NCBI GenBank assembly: GCA_965204095.1
Contig: OZ241991.1
Location: forward strand, 1,054,001 to 1,118,000
Direction: 5' to 3'
DNA: 64,000 bases
Source: JAPPLB01 sp965204095
GTDB lineage: Bacteria > Acidobacteriota > Terriglobia > Bryobacterales > UBA6623
A program made the translations under genes and the position numbers. Below the pieces are notes generated by a model. The model worked only from the letters and a program-made list of their open reading frames with translations, searched no databases and was not told the DNA's origin. Below are positions 17,958-27,020 of the stretch, piece by piece. Positions within the stretch are counted from its first letter, which is position 1. Every line of letters starts with the position of its first letter.

Positions 17958-19151
17958 TCAGATGAGGTTGTACAGCCGGCCGGGGTTGAGCAGGTGGTGG
18001 GGGTCGAATTGGTCTTTGATGCGTTGCATCACGGCGAATTGCGATCCGGGATGCGGCCACAGTTCGAGAGCTTCTTTCTGGTCGGGCGGACAGGACTCGA
18101 CGATGGCTCGAAAACCCCGCGAGCGGCAGTCGCTGAGACAGCGCCGGGCGGAGTCCAGGTCGGGGCAAGCTACGTAGGCGACGGCTGCGGCGGCGCGGGC
18201 AAGTACGGCGTAGGTTCCCGCCGATCTGACGGTGCTGAGCATCCCACCAAGGTTCTTCGGTTCGGAAGAGATGCTCAGAACTGATGCCGTCGAGTTGCCT
18301 GAGGTCGCCAGGGCGGGAAAATCGCGGACCTTGCTCCAGAACGATGCGGCATCCTGCCGATCGAGAGTTCGGAAGTCCGAGGCTCCGTGCTCTTGCGCCA
18401 GCGCGCCCCATTCGCGCTCATGGCGCTCGACAAGAGCCGCGTTGCCCCCCGCTTCCAGGCTCAGGCAGTAGTGCGTGTCGGGCAGGCCTGCGAGAGTCGC
18501 CGCGCCGGGATTGAGAAGGTCGATCGCGACAGGCTGCAGCTTGCTCCTGAGAATCGCGGTGCGCAGCGAGAGCAGCGGGGCCAGGGATTCGCTCGCCGCA
18601 AGGAACGTGCCTTCTTCGGCCGGGCGCGGAAAGACCTTGAAGTTGACGCTCACGATAGCCGCCAACGTGCCGAACGAGCCGACAATGAGCTTGGCCATGT
18701 CAAGGCCGGTGACGTTCTTCACCACCATGCCGCCGGATCGCACCATCTTGCCCGCAAGTGTCGCGAAGGTCATGCCGATGACCATGTCGCGCGCCGTCCC
18801 GTAGCGCCGCCGCCGCGGTCCGCTGTTGTTGGCGGCGATGACCCCGCCGATGGTGGCGTTTTCATCGAACGGGGGGTCGAGCGGAAGGAACTGTCCGTGG
18901 CTCGCGAGAGTGCTTCGGAGTTCACGATAGGGAAGACCGGCTTCAACGCTGATCGTCAGGTCGTTCGGCTCATAGGCGAGCACTCGCTTGAGCCCGCGCG
19001 TAGACGCGACGACATCCGGAGGCGCGACTTTGCCACCCATGCCGCGTTTGGTGAAATGGCCGCCCAGTTCGATGATCTGCTTCCCCTCCGCCGCGTCGCG
19101 CAGGACACCGGCCAGTTCTTCGCCGGAACCTGGAGCTGCGTCAACGGCCAT
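17958..19151 (-). CDS. FAD-binding oxidoreductase, GlcE-like
   Basis: A 397-residue PCMH-type flavoprotein. The FAD-binding part includes EYEPNDLTISVEAGLPYREL-like sequence, PLDPPFDENATIGGVIAANNSGPRRRRYGTARDMVIG and VVKNVTGLDMAKLIVGSFGTL, and the C-terminus ends with FDPHHLLNPGRLYNLI. This is the short glycolate oxidase subunit E pattern; GlcD and GlcF are not in the window, so either they are elsewhere or the protein acts alone. I start at ATG 19149-19151; the longer open frame lacks support. It lies divergent from the amidohydrolase. Confidence 0.87.
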   Translation of the reverse strand: MAVDAAPGSGEELAGVLRDAAEGKQIIELGGHFTKRGMGGKVAPPDVVASTRGLKRVLAYEPNDLTISVEAGLPYRELRSTLASHGQFLPLDPPFDENATIGGVIAANNSGPRRRRYGTARDMVIGMTFATLAGKMVRSGGMVVKNVTGLDMAKLIVGSFGTLAAIVSVNFKVFPRPAEEGTFLAASESLAPLLSLRTAILRSKLQPVAIDLLNPGAATLAGLPDTHYCLSLEAGGNAALVERHEREWGALAQEHGASDFRTLDRQDAASFWSKVRDFPALATSGNSTASVLSISSEPKNLGGMLSTVRSAGTYAVLARAAAAVAYVACPDLDSARRCLSDCRSRGFRAIVESCPPDQKEALELWPHPGSQFAVMQRIKDQFDPHHLLNPGRLYNLI

Positions 19152-19239
19152 CCCCCTATGGTACGTGGATCGCTCGGCGCCCGGCGAAGGGATGTCCCCG
19201 CTGTCCGGAGCGCACGTTCTATAGCTATAGTGGGAGTCG

Positions 19240-20328
19240 ATGCGCCGTTTCCTCCATCTTGCCGCTACGCTGGTTGCGCTCACAGTGACCGCTTCTGCGC
19301 AATCGCTGACGATCGAGGAGTGGCAGCCGCGCTCGACGCTGGTGGTCAAGGAGCATCCCGTCCCCAGGGCCAGGTTTCCGGTCATCGATGTTCACAGCCA
19401 CCATCGCTCCAGCACCACGGCCGAGAGGATCGATCGGATCGTCCGTGAAATGGACGAGTTGAATCTCCGCATTCTCGTGAACTTGAGCGGCCGCTACGGC
19501 GAGCGGTTGAAGTCCACGGTCGAACGCTTCGTAGGACGTCATCCGTCGCGGTTCGCCGTCTTCGCCAACCTCGATTTCCGGGGCATCGGAAGCCTCGGTT
19601 GGGGCGAGCGGGCCGCAAAGCAACTGGAAGTGGACGTAAACAACGGCGCCAGCGGATTGAAGTTCTTCAAGAACTTCGGGATGACCGTGAAAGACAACGC
19701 CGGCAAGCGGGTGCCGGTGGACGATCCTTCGCTCGAACCCGTTTGGAAGACCTGCGCCCGGTTGAAGATCCCGGTGTTGATTCACGTTGCCGAGCCGGCG
19801 GAATTCTTCAAGCCGCGCGATCGATTCAATGAACGTTGGCTGGAGTTGAAGATCCACCCCAACCGGCATCGTCCCCCCGACCGCTTCCCTCCGTTCGAGA
19901 CGTTGATCGCCGAGCGCGACCGGATGATCGCGCGCCATCCCGATGTGAATTTCATCGTGGCCCACTTCGGCTGGCATGGGAATGACCTGGGCCGGCTGGG
20001 TAGGCTGATGGACAAGTACCCGAACTTCTACACCGAGACCGGCGCGATCCTGGCCGAGCTGGGCCGGCAGCCCTTCACCGCCAGAAAGTTCTTTATCGAA
20101 TACCAGGATCGTATCCTGTTCGGGAAAGATTCCTACCGCCCCAACGAGTTCCCCGTCTTCTGGCGCGTGTTCGAAACCCGCGACGAGTACTTCGACTACT
20201 ACCGCCATTACCACGCCCACTGGAAGCTCTACGGACTGGACCTTCCCGACGAGGTATTGAAGAAGCTGTACTACAAGAACGCGCTGCGCCTGATCCCAAG
20301 GCTCCCCTCGGACGGTTTCCCGCCATAG
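19240..20328 (+). CDS. Secreted amidohydrolase-family protein (Amidohydro_2)
   Basis: A TIM-barrel metal hydrolase of 362 residues: FPVIDVHSHHRSS (metal His pair), GASGLKFFKNFG, PVLIHVAEP, FIVAHFGWHGNDLGRL and RILFGKDSYRPNE supply the usual strand-end ligands. A signal peptide (LHLAATLVALTVTASAQS) puts it outside the cytoplasm. GGGAG at about 19229-19233 precedes the ATG, and TATAGT just upstream may be a -10 box. Relatives act on decarboxylation or C-N hydrolysis of small aromatic or heterocyclic compounds; the substrate is not evident. Confidence 0.87.
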   Translation: MRRFLHLAATLVALTVTASAQSLTIEEWQPRSTLVVKEHPVPRARFPVIDVHSHHRSSTTAERIDRIVREMDELNLRILVNLSGRYGERLKSTVERFVGRHPSRFAVFANLDFRGIGSLGWGERAAKQLEVDVNNGASGLKFFKNFGMTVKDNAGKRVPVDDPSLEPVWKTCARLKIPVLIHVAEPAEFFKPRDRFNERWLELKIHPNRHRPPDRFPPFETLIAERDRMIARHPDVNFIVAHFGWHGNDLGRLGRLMDKYPNFYTETGAILAELGRQPFTARKFFIEYQDRILFGKDSYRPNEFPVFWRVFETRDEYFDYYRHYHAHWKLYGLDLPDEVLKKLYYKNALRLIPRLPSDGFPP

Positions 20329-20363
20329 ACCGGCTCCCCCATCGCTAACCTCCCTGTCTCCCC

Positions 20364-20478
20364 ACATGCCGAGGCGAAGTGCGTGAGAGGGCCGTCAGGA
20401 CGAGGTGCGAGCCGCCTGCACAAGCAACACGGCTCTCAAGTTTTTATCGAATCACGAAGCACAAATCACGGCCTTCAT
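20364..20478 (+). repeat. Partial MITE, type B (left end lost), with heptamer remnant
   Basis: Begins at GCCGAGGCGAAGTGCG, lacking the CCTGCATTTCTCACC tip, then follows the family consensus through the GAGAGGGCCGTCAGGACGAG block and ends in degenerate 7-mers (CACGAAG CACAAAT CACGGCC). It marks the left boundary of the defence island. Confidence 0.85.
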
Positions 20479-21397
20479 CAAACCTGCTGCACAACGACCC
20501 GTTACCGAACTTGCAGGACAAGGGCTCGGCCAGGGAGCGCATAGCGACATCAATTTACAACAGAGCTGTTGTCAATAATATTGTTGACAAACATCCCGGA
20601 TGTGTTCGGCGATCTTGATCAGACCGGAGGTATGTCAAGCCAGCCTGTCCAACCGTATGACGACAACTGCGTCGTTGGCCGAAGGCCAGCCGTATCACTT
20701 CGAGTTAAAGCCGCAACAAGGGTCACCCGGCGCAGACCTTTTCAGCCTATTGATGCTCGGGCAATACTGTGTAGGGGCACAAGGTGCTGCGACCGTTTCA
20801 GTGAGGCATTCGCTGTGTCGGAAAACAACACTATATTCTGCGGGCATCAATAGATGTGGGTGCAACCGGTTTACCGCAGTTTGTCGCGTTGCTGGGTCAA
20901 GTCCTGTTTACCATAGACACTCGGGCATAGCCGATGCGCATGTAGCGGTTACCTTTGAAAACAATTTAGCGGTTGATGGTGTTGCTACAATTTTGCTCAC
21001 AAGGGGAAGAGAGCAGATCGCACGCCGTTTCGACGGGACGGCTGCGACATAGTGGCAAGGATCGTTTCCGCGCCGTTAGAGCCCGCCTACATGTGCCGGG
21101 TGCCAGTCGCTCGTCGGTCGCGATTGTGTGGATCGCCTCCGCAACCTCCCCATCGGTTTGGTGCTCGTGTGACCAATACCAGATCACCCTGAGGAGGCCT
21201 TCGCCCAAGCCATATATGGGAGAGTTGCCCGAAGAATGTCGGGGGACATCATGCTGTCTGCTAAAATCTGGATAACTAGATGGTCTTTACGATGCACGAG
21301 CATACGGCAAAGGATGCTGATCCGAGGGTCTGGTAGATGTAGGATGCGATCATCACAGGGTGACAAATCGGAAATCTCACTTTGAATCTGTTTCACG
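20479..21397. other. Gene-free, relatively A/T-rich leader of the defence island
   Basis: Over 900 bases with no recognisable gene. Frames at 20600-21052 (plus) and 20966-21208 (minus) give compositionally odd, cysteine-rich translations without family resemblance or ribosome binding sites. Base composition shifts visibly toward A/T compared with the flanks, as in transferred DNA. No tRNA, integrase or attachment site was found. Confidence 0.5.
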
Positions 21398-21952
21398 ATG
21401 GCTTACCGGAACGGCACCTACGTAGCATTCCACGCGGAGGGCACCTCTGACCCCACAGCTTCGGACATAAAGTACTACAACATGCTTCGCGCATGGAGCG
21501 AGTTGAAGGGTAGCGAATTCTCGTTCGTCGACAGCCATGACAAGATTGCAAAGGTAAGGGACAGCAGCAGCAAGGAACGGCTGCGACGAGTACTCGCGGA
21601 ACGACTCCGAAACTCCCGGAACATGGTGCTCATTCTCAGTAAGAAGACACGGCTCGACAGGGATTGGGTGCCGTTTGAGATTGAATACGCAATCGACACC
21701 TGCAAGATTCCTATCATTGCGGCCTACCCGGATTTCAAGTGGATCTTCAAGCCCGATCTGCTGTCGGGATATTGGCCCGCCGCGTTAGCCAATCGGATCA
21801 ATGCTGACGTGGCTCATGTCATCCATGTGCCGTTCAAGCGAGAACCGCTTGCGGACGCCATCAGCCAGTTCGACTGCAACAACCTGCTCAACGGAAGCTT
21901 GTGCTACTACTCACGAGAGGCTTACGCCAGTTTCGGCATTAGCATTGTCTGA
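21398..21952 (+). CDS. ThsB-like TIR-domain protein (DUF1863), probable antiphage sensor
   Basis: A 184-residue stand-alone TIR-like domain. The start MAYRNGTYVAFHAEG, the middle FVDSHDKIAKVRD, SSKERLRRVLAERLRNSRNMVLILS and the helix RDWVPFEIEYAIDTCKIPIIAAY fit ThsB_TIR (PF08937). W90-x3-E94 is positioned like the catalytic glutamate of TIR NADases. In Thoeris, ThsB detects phage and makes an NAD-derived signal that activates an effector. Here the next gene, three bases downstream, encodes a membrane protein instead of the usual SIR2-SLOG ThsA. No clear Shine-Dalgarno precedes the ATG. Confidence 0.85.
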   Translation: MAYRNGTYVAFHAEGTSDPTASDIKYYNMLRAWSELKGSEFSFVDSHDKIAKVRDSSSKERLRRVLAERLRNSRNMVLILSKKTRLDRDWVPFEIEYAIDTCKIPIIAAYPDFKWIFKPDLLSGYWPAALANRINADVAHVIHVPFKREPLADAISQFDCNNLLNGSLCYYSREAYASFGISIV

Positions 21953-21955
21953 CAA

Positions 21956-22636
21956 ATGGAGCCCGAGAAGCTGGCTCTCCTACATGAGCATTACCGCGAT
22001 ACGTACACTGTCATGCAGAACCAGCGAGCGGCACGAGATAGGTATTTCTATTTTGTAATCGGCCTGCTCGCCATTGCCCTTTTTGACCTCGCTACACCTG
22101 ACGGCTTCGCAAACGTGATCGGCGACGCGCTGAAGGCGCAACTTCAGTTGTCAGCAGCTCTGGATCTCGGATACGTTCGCAGCTTGCTCTTGTTTTTGTT
22201 ACTGGGTTTGACAGTTCGCTACTGTCAGATGGCTCTCGGCGTTGAGCGTCAATACACCTACATTCACGAACTGGAGGCCCTACTGGCAGCGCAAGTGCCA
22301 GGCGCCTTCAGACGGGAAGGAGAAGCCTATCTTACGAAGTACCCGTTATTTTTGACCTGGGCGCATTACCTCTACACTCTCGTCATTCCATTGCTGCTAT
22401 CTGGAATCGCGTTGTGGTGGGCGTATCGATTGCTTCCAGGACCGTTGCCGTGGCCATTGCACGTCTGGTTTGACTGCGCCGTAACTCTTTCAATTCTGGT
22501 TTCAATCGGCATGTATCTTCATGCTTTCCACCTTCAAAACAGACACCATGCTCAAGTCGATAGCTCTACCCAAGCTCGGAAGGAGGAAAATGGAAGAAAC
22601 GTCGATCCGGCACCAGATCTCGATCAGGCTAGCTGA
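21956..22636 (+). CDS. Four-helix membrane protein paired with TIR gene, putative effector
   Basis: A 226-residue protein with four predicted membrane helices at about residues 30-45, 74-90, 138-158 and 172-190. A charged N-terminal segment (EHYRDTYTVMQNQRAARDRYFYF) leads into helix 1, and the C-terminus is hydrophilic. It resembles in layout the small membrane proteins (SLATT-like and similar) found beside nucleotide-signal generators, but I see no SLOG, Macro or other ligand-binding domain. It starts three bases after the TIR stop, so the two are probably translated together. Inferred role: membrane-disrupting or membrane-localised effector switched on by the TIR product. Confidence 0.7.
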   Translation: MEPEKLALLHEHYRDTYTVMQNQRAARDRYFYFVIGLLAIALFDLATPDGFANVIGDALKAQLQLSAALDLGYVRSLLLFLLLGLTVRYCQMALGVERQYTYIHELEALLAAQVPGAFRREGEAYLTKYPLFLTWAHYLYTLVIPLLLSGIALWWAYRLLPGPLPWPLHVWFDCAVTLSILVSIGMYLHAFHLQNRHHAQVDSSTQARKEENGRNVDPAPDLDQAS

Positions 22637-22848
22637 ACTCATATAGTTCCTGCTATTTGCGGTCGGGGCATCAGGCTTTGCGTATCGCAAGACCACAAAG
22701 CGCGAGTACCAACTCGAAGGCAATGCGAACATTGTGCTCGGCGGTATACTGCCACCGCCCCAAACGTGGACTTCACCGCTAGGATCGAGGACTGTTCAGA
22801 ATCTGTTTTTTGTATGAACTGACAGCAAGTCCGGTACACTTGGACCTT
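22637..22848. other. Spacer between TIR pair and restriction gene
   Basis: About 210 bases with no gene. An in-frame TTG at 22810 could extend the next gene by 13 codons, but no ribosome binding site supports it. Confidence 0.4.
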
Positions 22849-24012
22849 ATGCCTCTCCTGCTCCTGCAGCCGCACGGAGACCGTCTTGGAGACTTGCTGA
22901 ATCGCCGACTGCAAGATCCTCGATGGACGACCTTCCGATCCGCCGTAGCGTTCGTGAGACGTTCTGGCGTTATTCATATTGCTGACAGCCTGCGAACGTT
23001 TGCCCGGCGCGGGCGGGTCAGAATGACAGTCGGAGTCAGCATGGGTGGAACTTCCATCGAAGGATTGACTTCTCTGCTCGAATGCCTCGATGCTCGCGGC
23101 GAAGTCTGGGTCTTTCACAATGAGAACGGCCCGACTTTCCATCCGAAGATGTACGTCTTCCGTAACGACAAGAATGCGGAAGTCATCATAGGGTCAGGCA
23201 ACCTCACTCAAGGTGGCCTTTTCGACAACTACGAAGCTTCAATAGCGCTTCCCCTCAATCTGACTGACCCTAAAGATAGTGCTCTCTTGGCCAACATCGA
23301 AGCCCTTCTCGATGCGTACACCGATCACGTTTCAGGAACGGCCGTCGCACTGTCTCAAGAGACGCTCAAACGCCTGAGCACAGCCGGCTACGTCGTTCCA
23401 GAAGCGCATATGAGTCACCCGGAACGAGAAAGTGTCAAAGCGGCTCGTGAATCCGCAACACCGCAGGCGGCAGGACAACTGTTTCGACATATATCAGTTC
23501 CCCCTCCCCCTCCCATTCCCGCGGTCAGCCGCACTGGGACCACGAGTCGCATTGATGAGACTTTGTCTGCGTTCTACATGACGCTTCAACAGACTGACGT
23601 CGGCGTCGGTCAGACCACCGCCGGTACGTCACCACGATCACCAGAGATCTTCATACCTCTGGTGGCGCGCGATGCCGCCCCGGCATTCTGGCGATGGCCC
23701 CAGGCATTCACGGAGGACCCTAAACAACCGGGCAAAATGGATCGTAGCTATGTCCCCATGCTCATCAACAATTCCGTAGAGAGAGTCAACATGATGACTT
23801 GGCCGGCCAAACACGATTTCCGGCTCCGCAACAAAAAGTTGCGAGAAGCCGGAAGAATCGGTGACATTCTACGAATCGAGAGGACGGACAACTCGCCGGA
23901 GCACGACTACTCTGTCACCGTGATTCGAACAAGCGACCCGGATTATACGCAGGCTTTCGCACGATGCGCTAACCCGGCCAGAAATTCGAAGAAGAGATGG
24001 GGCTACGAATGA
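22849..24012 (+). CDS. PLD-superfamily restriction endonuclease (BfiI/NgoFVII-like)
   Basis: The N-terminal half is a single-HKD phospholipase D nuclease domain: His98-x-Lys100 in FHPKMYVF, Asn118 in GSGNLTQGG and Glu129 in DNYEAS. The spacings (2, 18, 11) equal those I recall for the active site of BfiI (H105, K107, N125, E136). After a proline-rich linker (about residues 225-250) the C-terminus (EIFIPLVARDAAPAFWRWPQAF ... NKKLREAGRIGDILRIE) fits a B3-like DNA-recognition domain as in NgoFVII/BfiI. Such enzymes cut DNA without metal. Two methyltransferases lie convergent to it and overlap its 3' end by 10 bases, completing a type IIS system. Start chosen at ATG 22849. Confidence 0.85.
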   Translation: MPLLLLQPHGDRLGDLLNRRLQDPRWTTFRSAVAFVRRSGVIHIADSLRTFARRGRVRMTVGVSMGGTSIEGLTSLLECLDARGEVWVFHNENGPTFHPKMYVFRNDKNAEVIIGSGNLTQGGLFDNYEASIALPLNLTDPKDSALLANIEALLDAYTDHVSGTAVALSQETLKRLSTAGYVVPEAHMSHPERESVKAARESATPQAAGQLFRHISVPPPPPIPAVSRTGTTSRIDETLSAFYMTLQQTDVGVGQTTAGTSPRSPEIFIPLVARDAAPAFWRWPQAFTEDPKQPGKMDRSYVPMLINNSVERVNMMTWPAKHDFRLRNKKLREAGRIGDILRIERTDNSPEHDYSVTVIRTSDPDYTQAFARCANPARNSKKRWGYE

Positions 24013-25610
24013 GACGGAACGCTTAGCATCAGGAGCGTCTCCGTGGTGCCCGCATTACGTCTGAAGATGTCACGCGAGCGGAGCATTTCCATCGGGAGAT
24101 CACTTTCCCGTCCGTATCCGAGGGACTCCGCGATATCGCCCAGGAGTTCCGCTGTCCTGATCTCCACACGTTCATTGCCAGCAATGGTGTGATTTCCTCC
24201 TACGACGACGTACACGGGCGCCCCGGGTTTCATTACCAGCAACATCTCTTCAAGGACCGTGCGCATATCGAAGAAGTACTTCGTCAGAAGCGCAGCCATG
24301 TTTCGTCGGCGAAATCCGACAGTGCCATGTGCGTTCAGCTTGCTGATTCGCCGCGCCAGTTTACTGACGGAGGCCGGCAGCTGCGCTTCGTTCCGTTCAA
24401 AATATTCCCAGTACTCTCGACGCCTGCGGTCTGTAATCTCACGATTGCCGATCATCCGAAGGTCCGTCTCACGGTGCTTCCCACGTGTCAACATTTTCAG
24501 GTAACACAGATTCAACCGGTCTGTATCTAGATAAGGCAGTGCCGTCGCATATGGTGGTGAGGTGATGACCGCGTCGACTTTGCGTCGCCAGCGGCGCCAC
24601 CAGCGAGTCAATTGCCGTGCATCCCCTTGAACAATGTCTACGTCACCGGTCCACATCTGTGTGTTCTGATGCAGGAAGGCTGTGACCGATCGCACTGATT
24701 TTTGTGCCTCGGCAACGAACGTAGCCACAGTGTCCACGGGTGTACTCTCGATGTCCTTACGAACACGGAGGTCATCCGTCTTCTGCCAGGATACGCGGCG
24801 TAGAACGTTGCTCAAGGCGATAAACATCATTTCGCGGGCTGCGGCGTCGCGCTCCGAACGAATCGCAGCAACGATCGCGTCGAGGTCGTTAAGTACAGCG
24901 TCGGAAAACCAGCGTCTCAGATACTGCTGGTCGGCGATTGGAATCTCGCCGAAATAGCGCAGTTGTCCGGCATCTCGATCTCGCCCCGTAGCAAGACGGG
25001 ATTCAACCGACCGGACCGCTCTACGGAGAATCTCAGGGTCGGCACCTAGAAGCATGCACTTCGCGCGTGACAATCTGACCGACAACGGATTCATGTCTAG
25101 ACCGATCGCGGTACGCCCGGCGAGCACCGACTCGACTAGCGTCGTTCCGCTTCCGCACATCGGATCCGCGACTAAGCCGTCGACGGGGACGCGACCGATG
25201 TTGATCAACGCTTTTACGAGTTGCGGGAAGAACTTTCCTCGATATTCGTGCAGACCGTGCGTGGCGTAGCGGAGACATCGGCGGTTTGCCAGTGGCACAT
25301 AATCCATAAACGGTAATGCCTTTTGGAACCCCTCGAGTGGGGTTCCGTTTCGAGCCACAGAAACCGTCGCTTCGCGTAGAACCTGTTGCGTGTAGAGTGA
25401 TGTCCCGTTGTCCACCAATTCCCAGTAGGCCAAGGTTGCCGCCAGTGTCTCCACAGGTACCGACGTCCTGACTTCCACAAAGTTCGAACAGTCTTCGCTC
25501 ACCGCCGTAACCGCCCCGACTTTTGCTGCCGCACCCAGTTCGGCCAGAGCTAGAGTGCGTTCGAACGGCTGAATGTACGGTTTCATTCGACAGCAGACGT
25601 TAATTGTCAT
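24003..25610 (-). CDS. Site-specific DNA methyltransferase (SPPY class), modification subunit 1
   Basis: A protein of about 535 residues. The SAM-binding motif I is ADPMCGSGTTLVESVLAGRTAIGLDMNPLS, and the catalytic motif IV TSPPYATALPYLD follows about 190 residues later. The S/T-P-P-Y form suggests an N4-cytosine (less likely N6-adenine) enzyme. HGLHEYRGKFFPQ precedes motif I, and the same block (HGLHPYPAKFIPQ) occurs in the neighbouring methyltransferase, so the two are related. The start, ATG 25608-25610 (or GTG 25622), lies inside the end of the upstream methyltransferase gene, indicating coupling. Having two enzymes suits an asymmetric site whose strands differ. Confidence 0.9.
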   Translation of the reverse strand: MTINVCCRMKPYIQPFERTLALAELGAAAKVGAVTAVSEDCSNFVEVRTSVPVETLAATLAYWELVDNGTSLYTQQVLREATVSVARNGTPLEGFQKALPFMDYVPLANRRCLRYATHGLHEYRGKFFPQLVKALINIGRVPVDGLVADPMCGSGTTLVESVLAGRTAIGLDMNPLSVRLSRAKCMLLGADPEILRRAVRSVESRLATGRDRDAGQLRYFGEIPIADQQYLRRWFSDAVLNDLDAIVAAIRSERDAAAREMMFIALSNVLRRVSWQKTDDLRVRKDIESTPVDTVATFVAEAQKSVRSVTAFLHQNTQMWTGDVDIVQGDARQLTRWWRRWRRKVDAVITSPPYATALPYLDTDRLNLCYLKMLTRGKHRETDLRMIGNREITDRRRREYWEYFERNEAQLPASVSKLARRISKLNAHGTVGFRRRNMAALLTKYFFDMRTVLEEMLLVMKPGAPVYVVVGGNHTIAGNERVEIRTAELLGDIAESLGYGRESDLPMEMLRSRDIFRRNAGTTETLLMLSVPSHS

Positions 25611-26994
25611 TTCGATTTCCACCTGCGTTACGGAGGATCACAATGTGTTCTTGTTTGACCTTACCGATGGAAGGGTTGAATGCTTTTCTGACATCGAGCA
25701 GCCGCCGCTGCATGCGCGCCTCCTCGACGAAACCCTGTTCTCTCGCCACTTTCGAAATTGCGTCCGCGTTGTTGAAACGCTGACCGCGAATCGTTGAATT
25801 GCCGACGACGAAGCAGGCGTATCCATCACGATGAAGGCAGTTTCTCAACCAGCCAAAAACGCGCAACATCTCCTCCGCGAAGGTCGCGCTCGTCGCAGCG
25901 CGCGGCCCCTTACGGCTGTACTTCCGATGACTCCCAATCTCCACCGCCTTAAAAGATGGTTGGTCCATTCCCAGCCAGACCATGCGCGTCATGTGATAGA
26001 GGTGATAGCTGTAGGCGTTTGGGTACGGTGGCGAGCAGACAACCAGATCGAGTGGCTCAACCTGAGGTCTGTCCAGGATGTTAGCGTGATGAACGTGCCG
26101 CCGAAACCGGGGCTCAATGAGCGCTGTAAGCTCAGTCGCAGCGTGTGTTGCTTTCGTCAGGGAGCGCGAAAACCGGCCGAGCGTATCCCCTGGTCGGATT
26201 GCTTTCTGCCGGCGGACGTATCGTGTATCCGAATCCTGACGGGAAACCGCGACCACGATCGCAGAAAACGCAGCATCCGCGACGAGGCGCGCCCGATCAG
26301 TCGGGAGTTCAGATATCCAGGTGCGTATCTGGGCAAGTTCCTCAGCGACCACAGGCTTGAACCAGAACTGGATAGCGTCGCTGTCCGGAACCCATGCTCC
26401 GAACAACTCGGCTGGCGAAAAAAGGGAACGCTGTCCATCAGCGCTGCTGACCTGTTCACCTAAAGCCCCAGCCCTCACCACGAGTTCCCGCAGTGCCGTC
26501 GTATCTTCGTCTGTGACGCGGGTCGTCTTAGCCATACTAATCAGACATGCCAGCGGATTAGCATCGATACCTACGGCGTGCCGCTTCAATAGGAGCGCCT
26601 CCACTAGTGTGGTACCGCTGCCGCAGAAGATATCGCCGACAACGTCACCTACCGAGGAAAGCTCCTGGATCAAGGCGTTGGGGATCTGAGGAATGAACTT
26701 CGCGGGGTACGGATGCAGCCCGTGCGTGAGGTAGTCTGTCTTCGCGTCGGCGAAGTCCCAATCCAGCGAGCGCAGGCGCCTGAGTGGTGCTGACTCGATC
26801 TGCGTCCCATTTTGCCCGGTTTGTGCAAACCGCTCTATGTGCGCAACTTCCTGCTCCGTGAATCTACGCCAGCCATTTCGGTCCCTCTGAGGCTCTGGCA
26901 CACACCCCTGTCGCAACCAGCGGAGCAAGGTGTCGCGATGAACGCCGATTCTCCGTGCCACTTGGGCCGTCGAGAGAGATCCTCTAAGGGTCAT
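25600..26994 (-). CDS. Site-specific DNA methyltransferase with N-terminal MerR-like HTH
   Basis: 464 residues. The first 55 (LSTAQVARRIGVHRDTLLRWLRQG ... GWRRFTEQEVAHIERF in pieces) form a MerR-type winged helix-turn-helix. Then come HGLHPYPAKFIPQ, motif I GDIFCGSGTTLVEALLLKRHAVGIDANPLA and motif IV VCSPPYPNAYSYHLYH, indicating an N4-cytosine-type enzyme. The HTH may let it bind its own promoter and limit expression, as with other HTH-carrying methyltransferases; an inverted repeat lies just upstream of the start (27005-27020). It is the first gene of a two-gene minus-strand operon with methyltransferase 1. Confidence 0.9.
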   Translation of the reverse strand: MTLRGSLSTAQVARRIGVHRDTLLRWLRQGCVPEPQRDRNGWRRFTEQEVAHIERFAQTGQNGTQIESAPLRRLRSLDWDFADAKTDYLTHGLHPYPAKFIPQIPNALIQELSSVGDVVGDIFCGSGTTLVEALLLKRHAVGIDANPLACLISMAKTTRVTDEDTTALRELVVRAGALGEQVSSADGQRSLFSPAELFGAWVPDSDAIQFWFKPVVAEELAQIRTWISELPTDRARLVADAAFSAIVVAVSRQDSDTRYVRRQKAIRPGDTLGRFSRSLTKATHAATELTALIEPRFRRHVHHANILDRPQVEPLDLVVCSPPYPNAYSYHLYHMTRMVWLGMDQPSFKAVEIGSHRKYSRKGPRAATSATFAEEMLRVFGWLRNCLHRDGYACFVVGNSTIRGQRFNNADAISKVAREQGFVEEARMQRRLLDVRKAFNPSIGKVKQEHIVILRNAGGNRNDN

Positions 26995-27004
26995 GATTCG
27001 TCAC

Positions 27005-27020
27005 CTATACTTGCATATAG
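27005..27020. promoter_or_regulatory. Inverted repeat CTATA-N6-TATAG, candidate operator
   Basis: A 16-bp imperfect palindrome with 5-bp arms lies 11-26 bases upstream of the ATG of the HTH-methyltransferase, where a -10 region would fall on the minus strand. It is a plausible binding site for that protein's own MerR-like domain. Binding is inference only. Confidence 0.45.
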
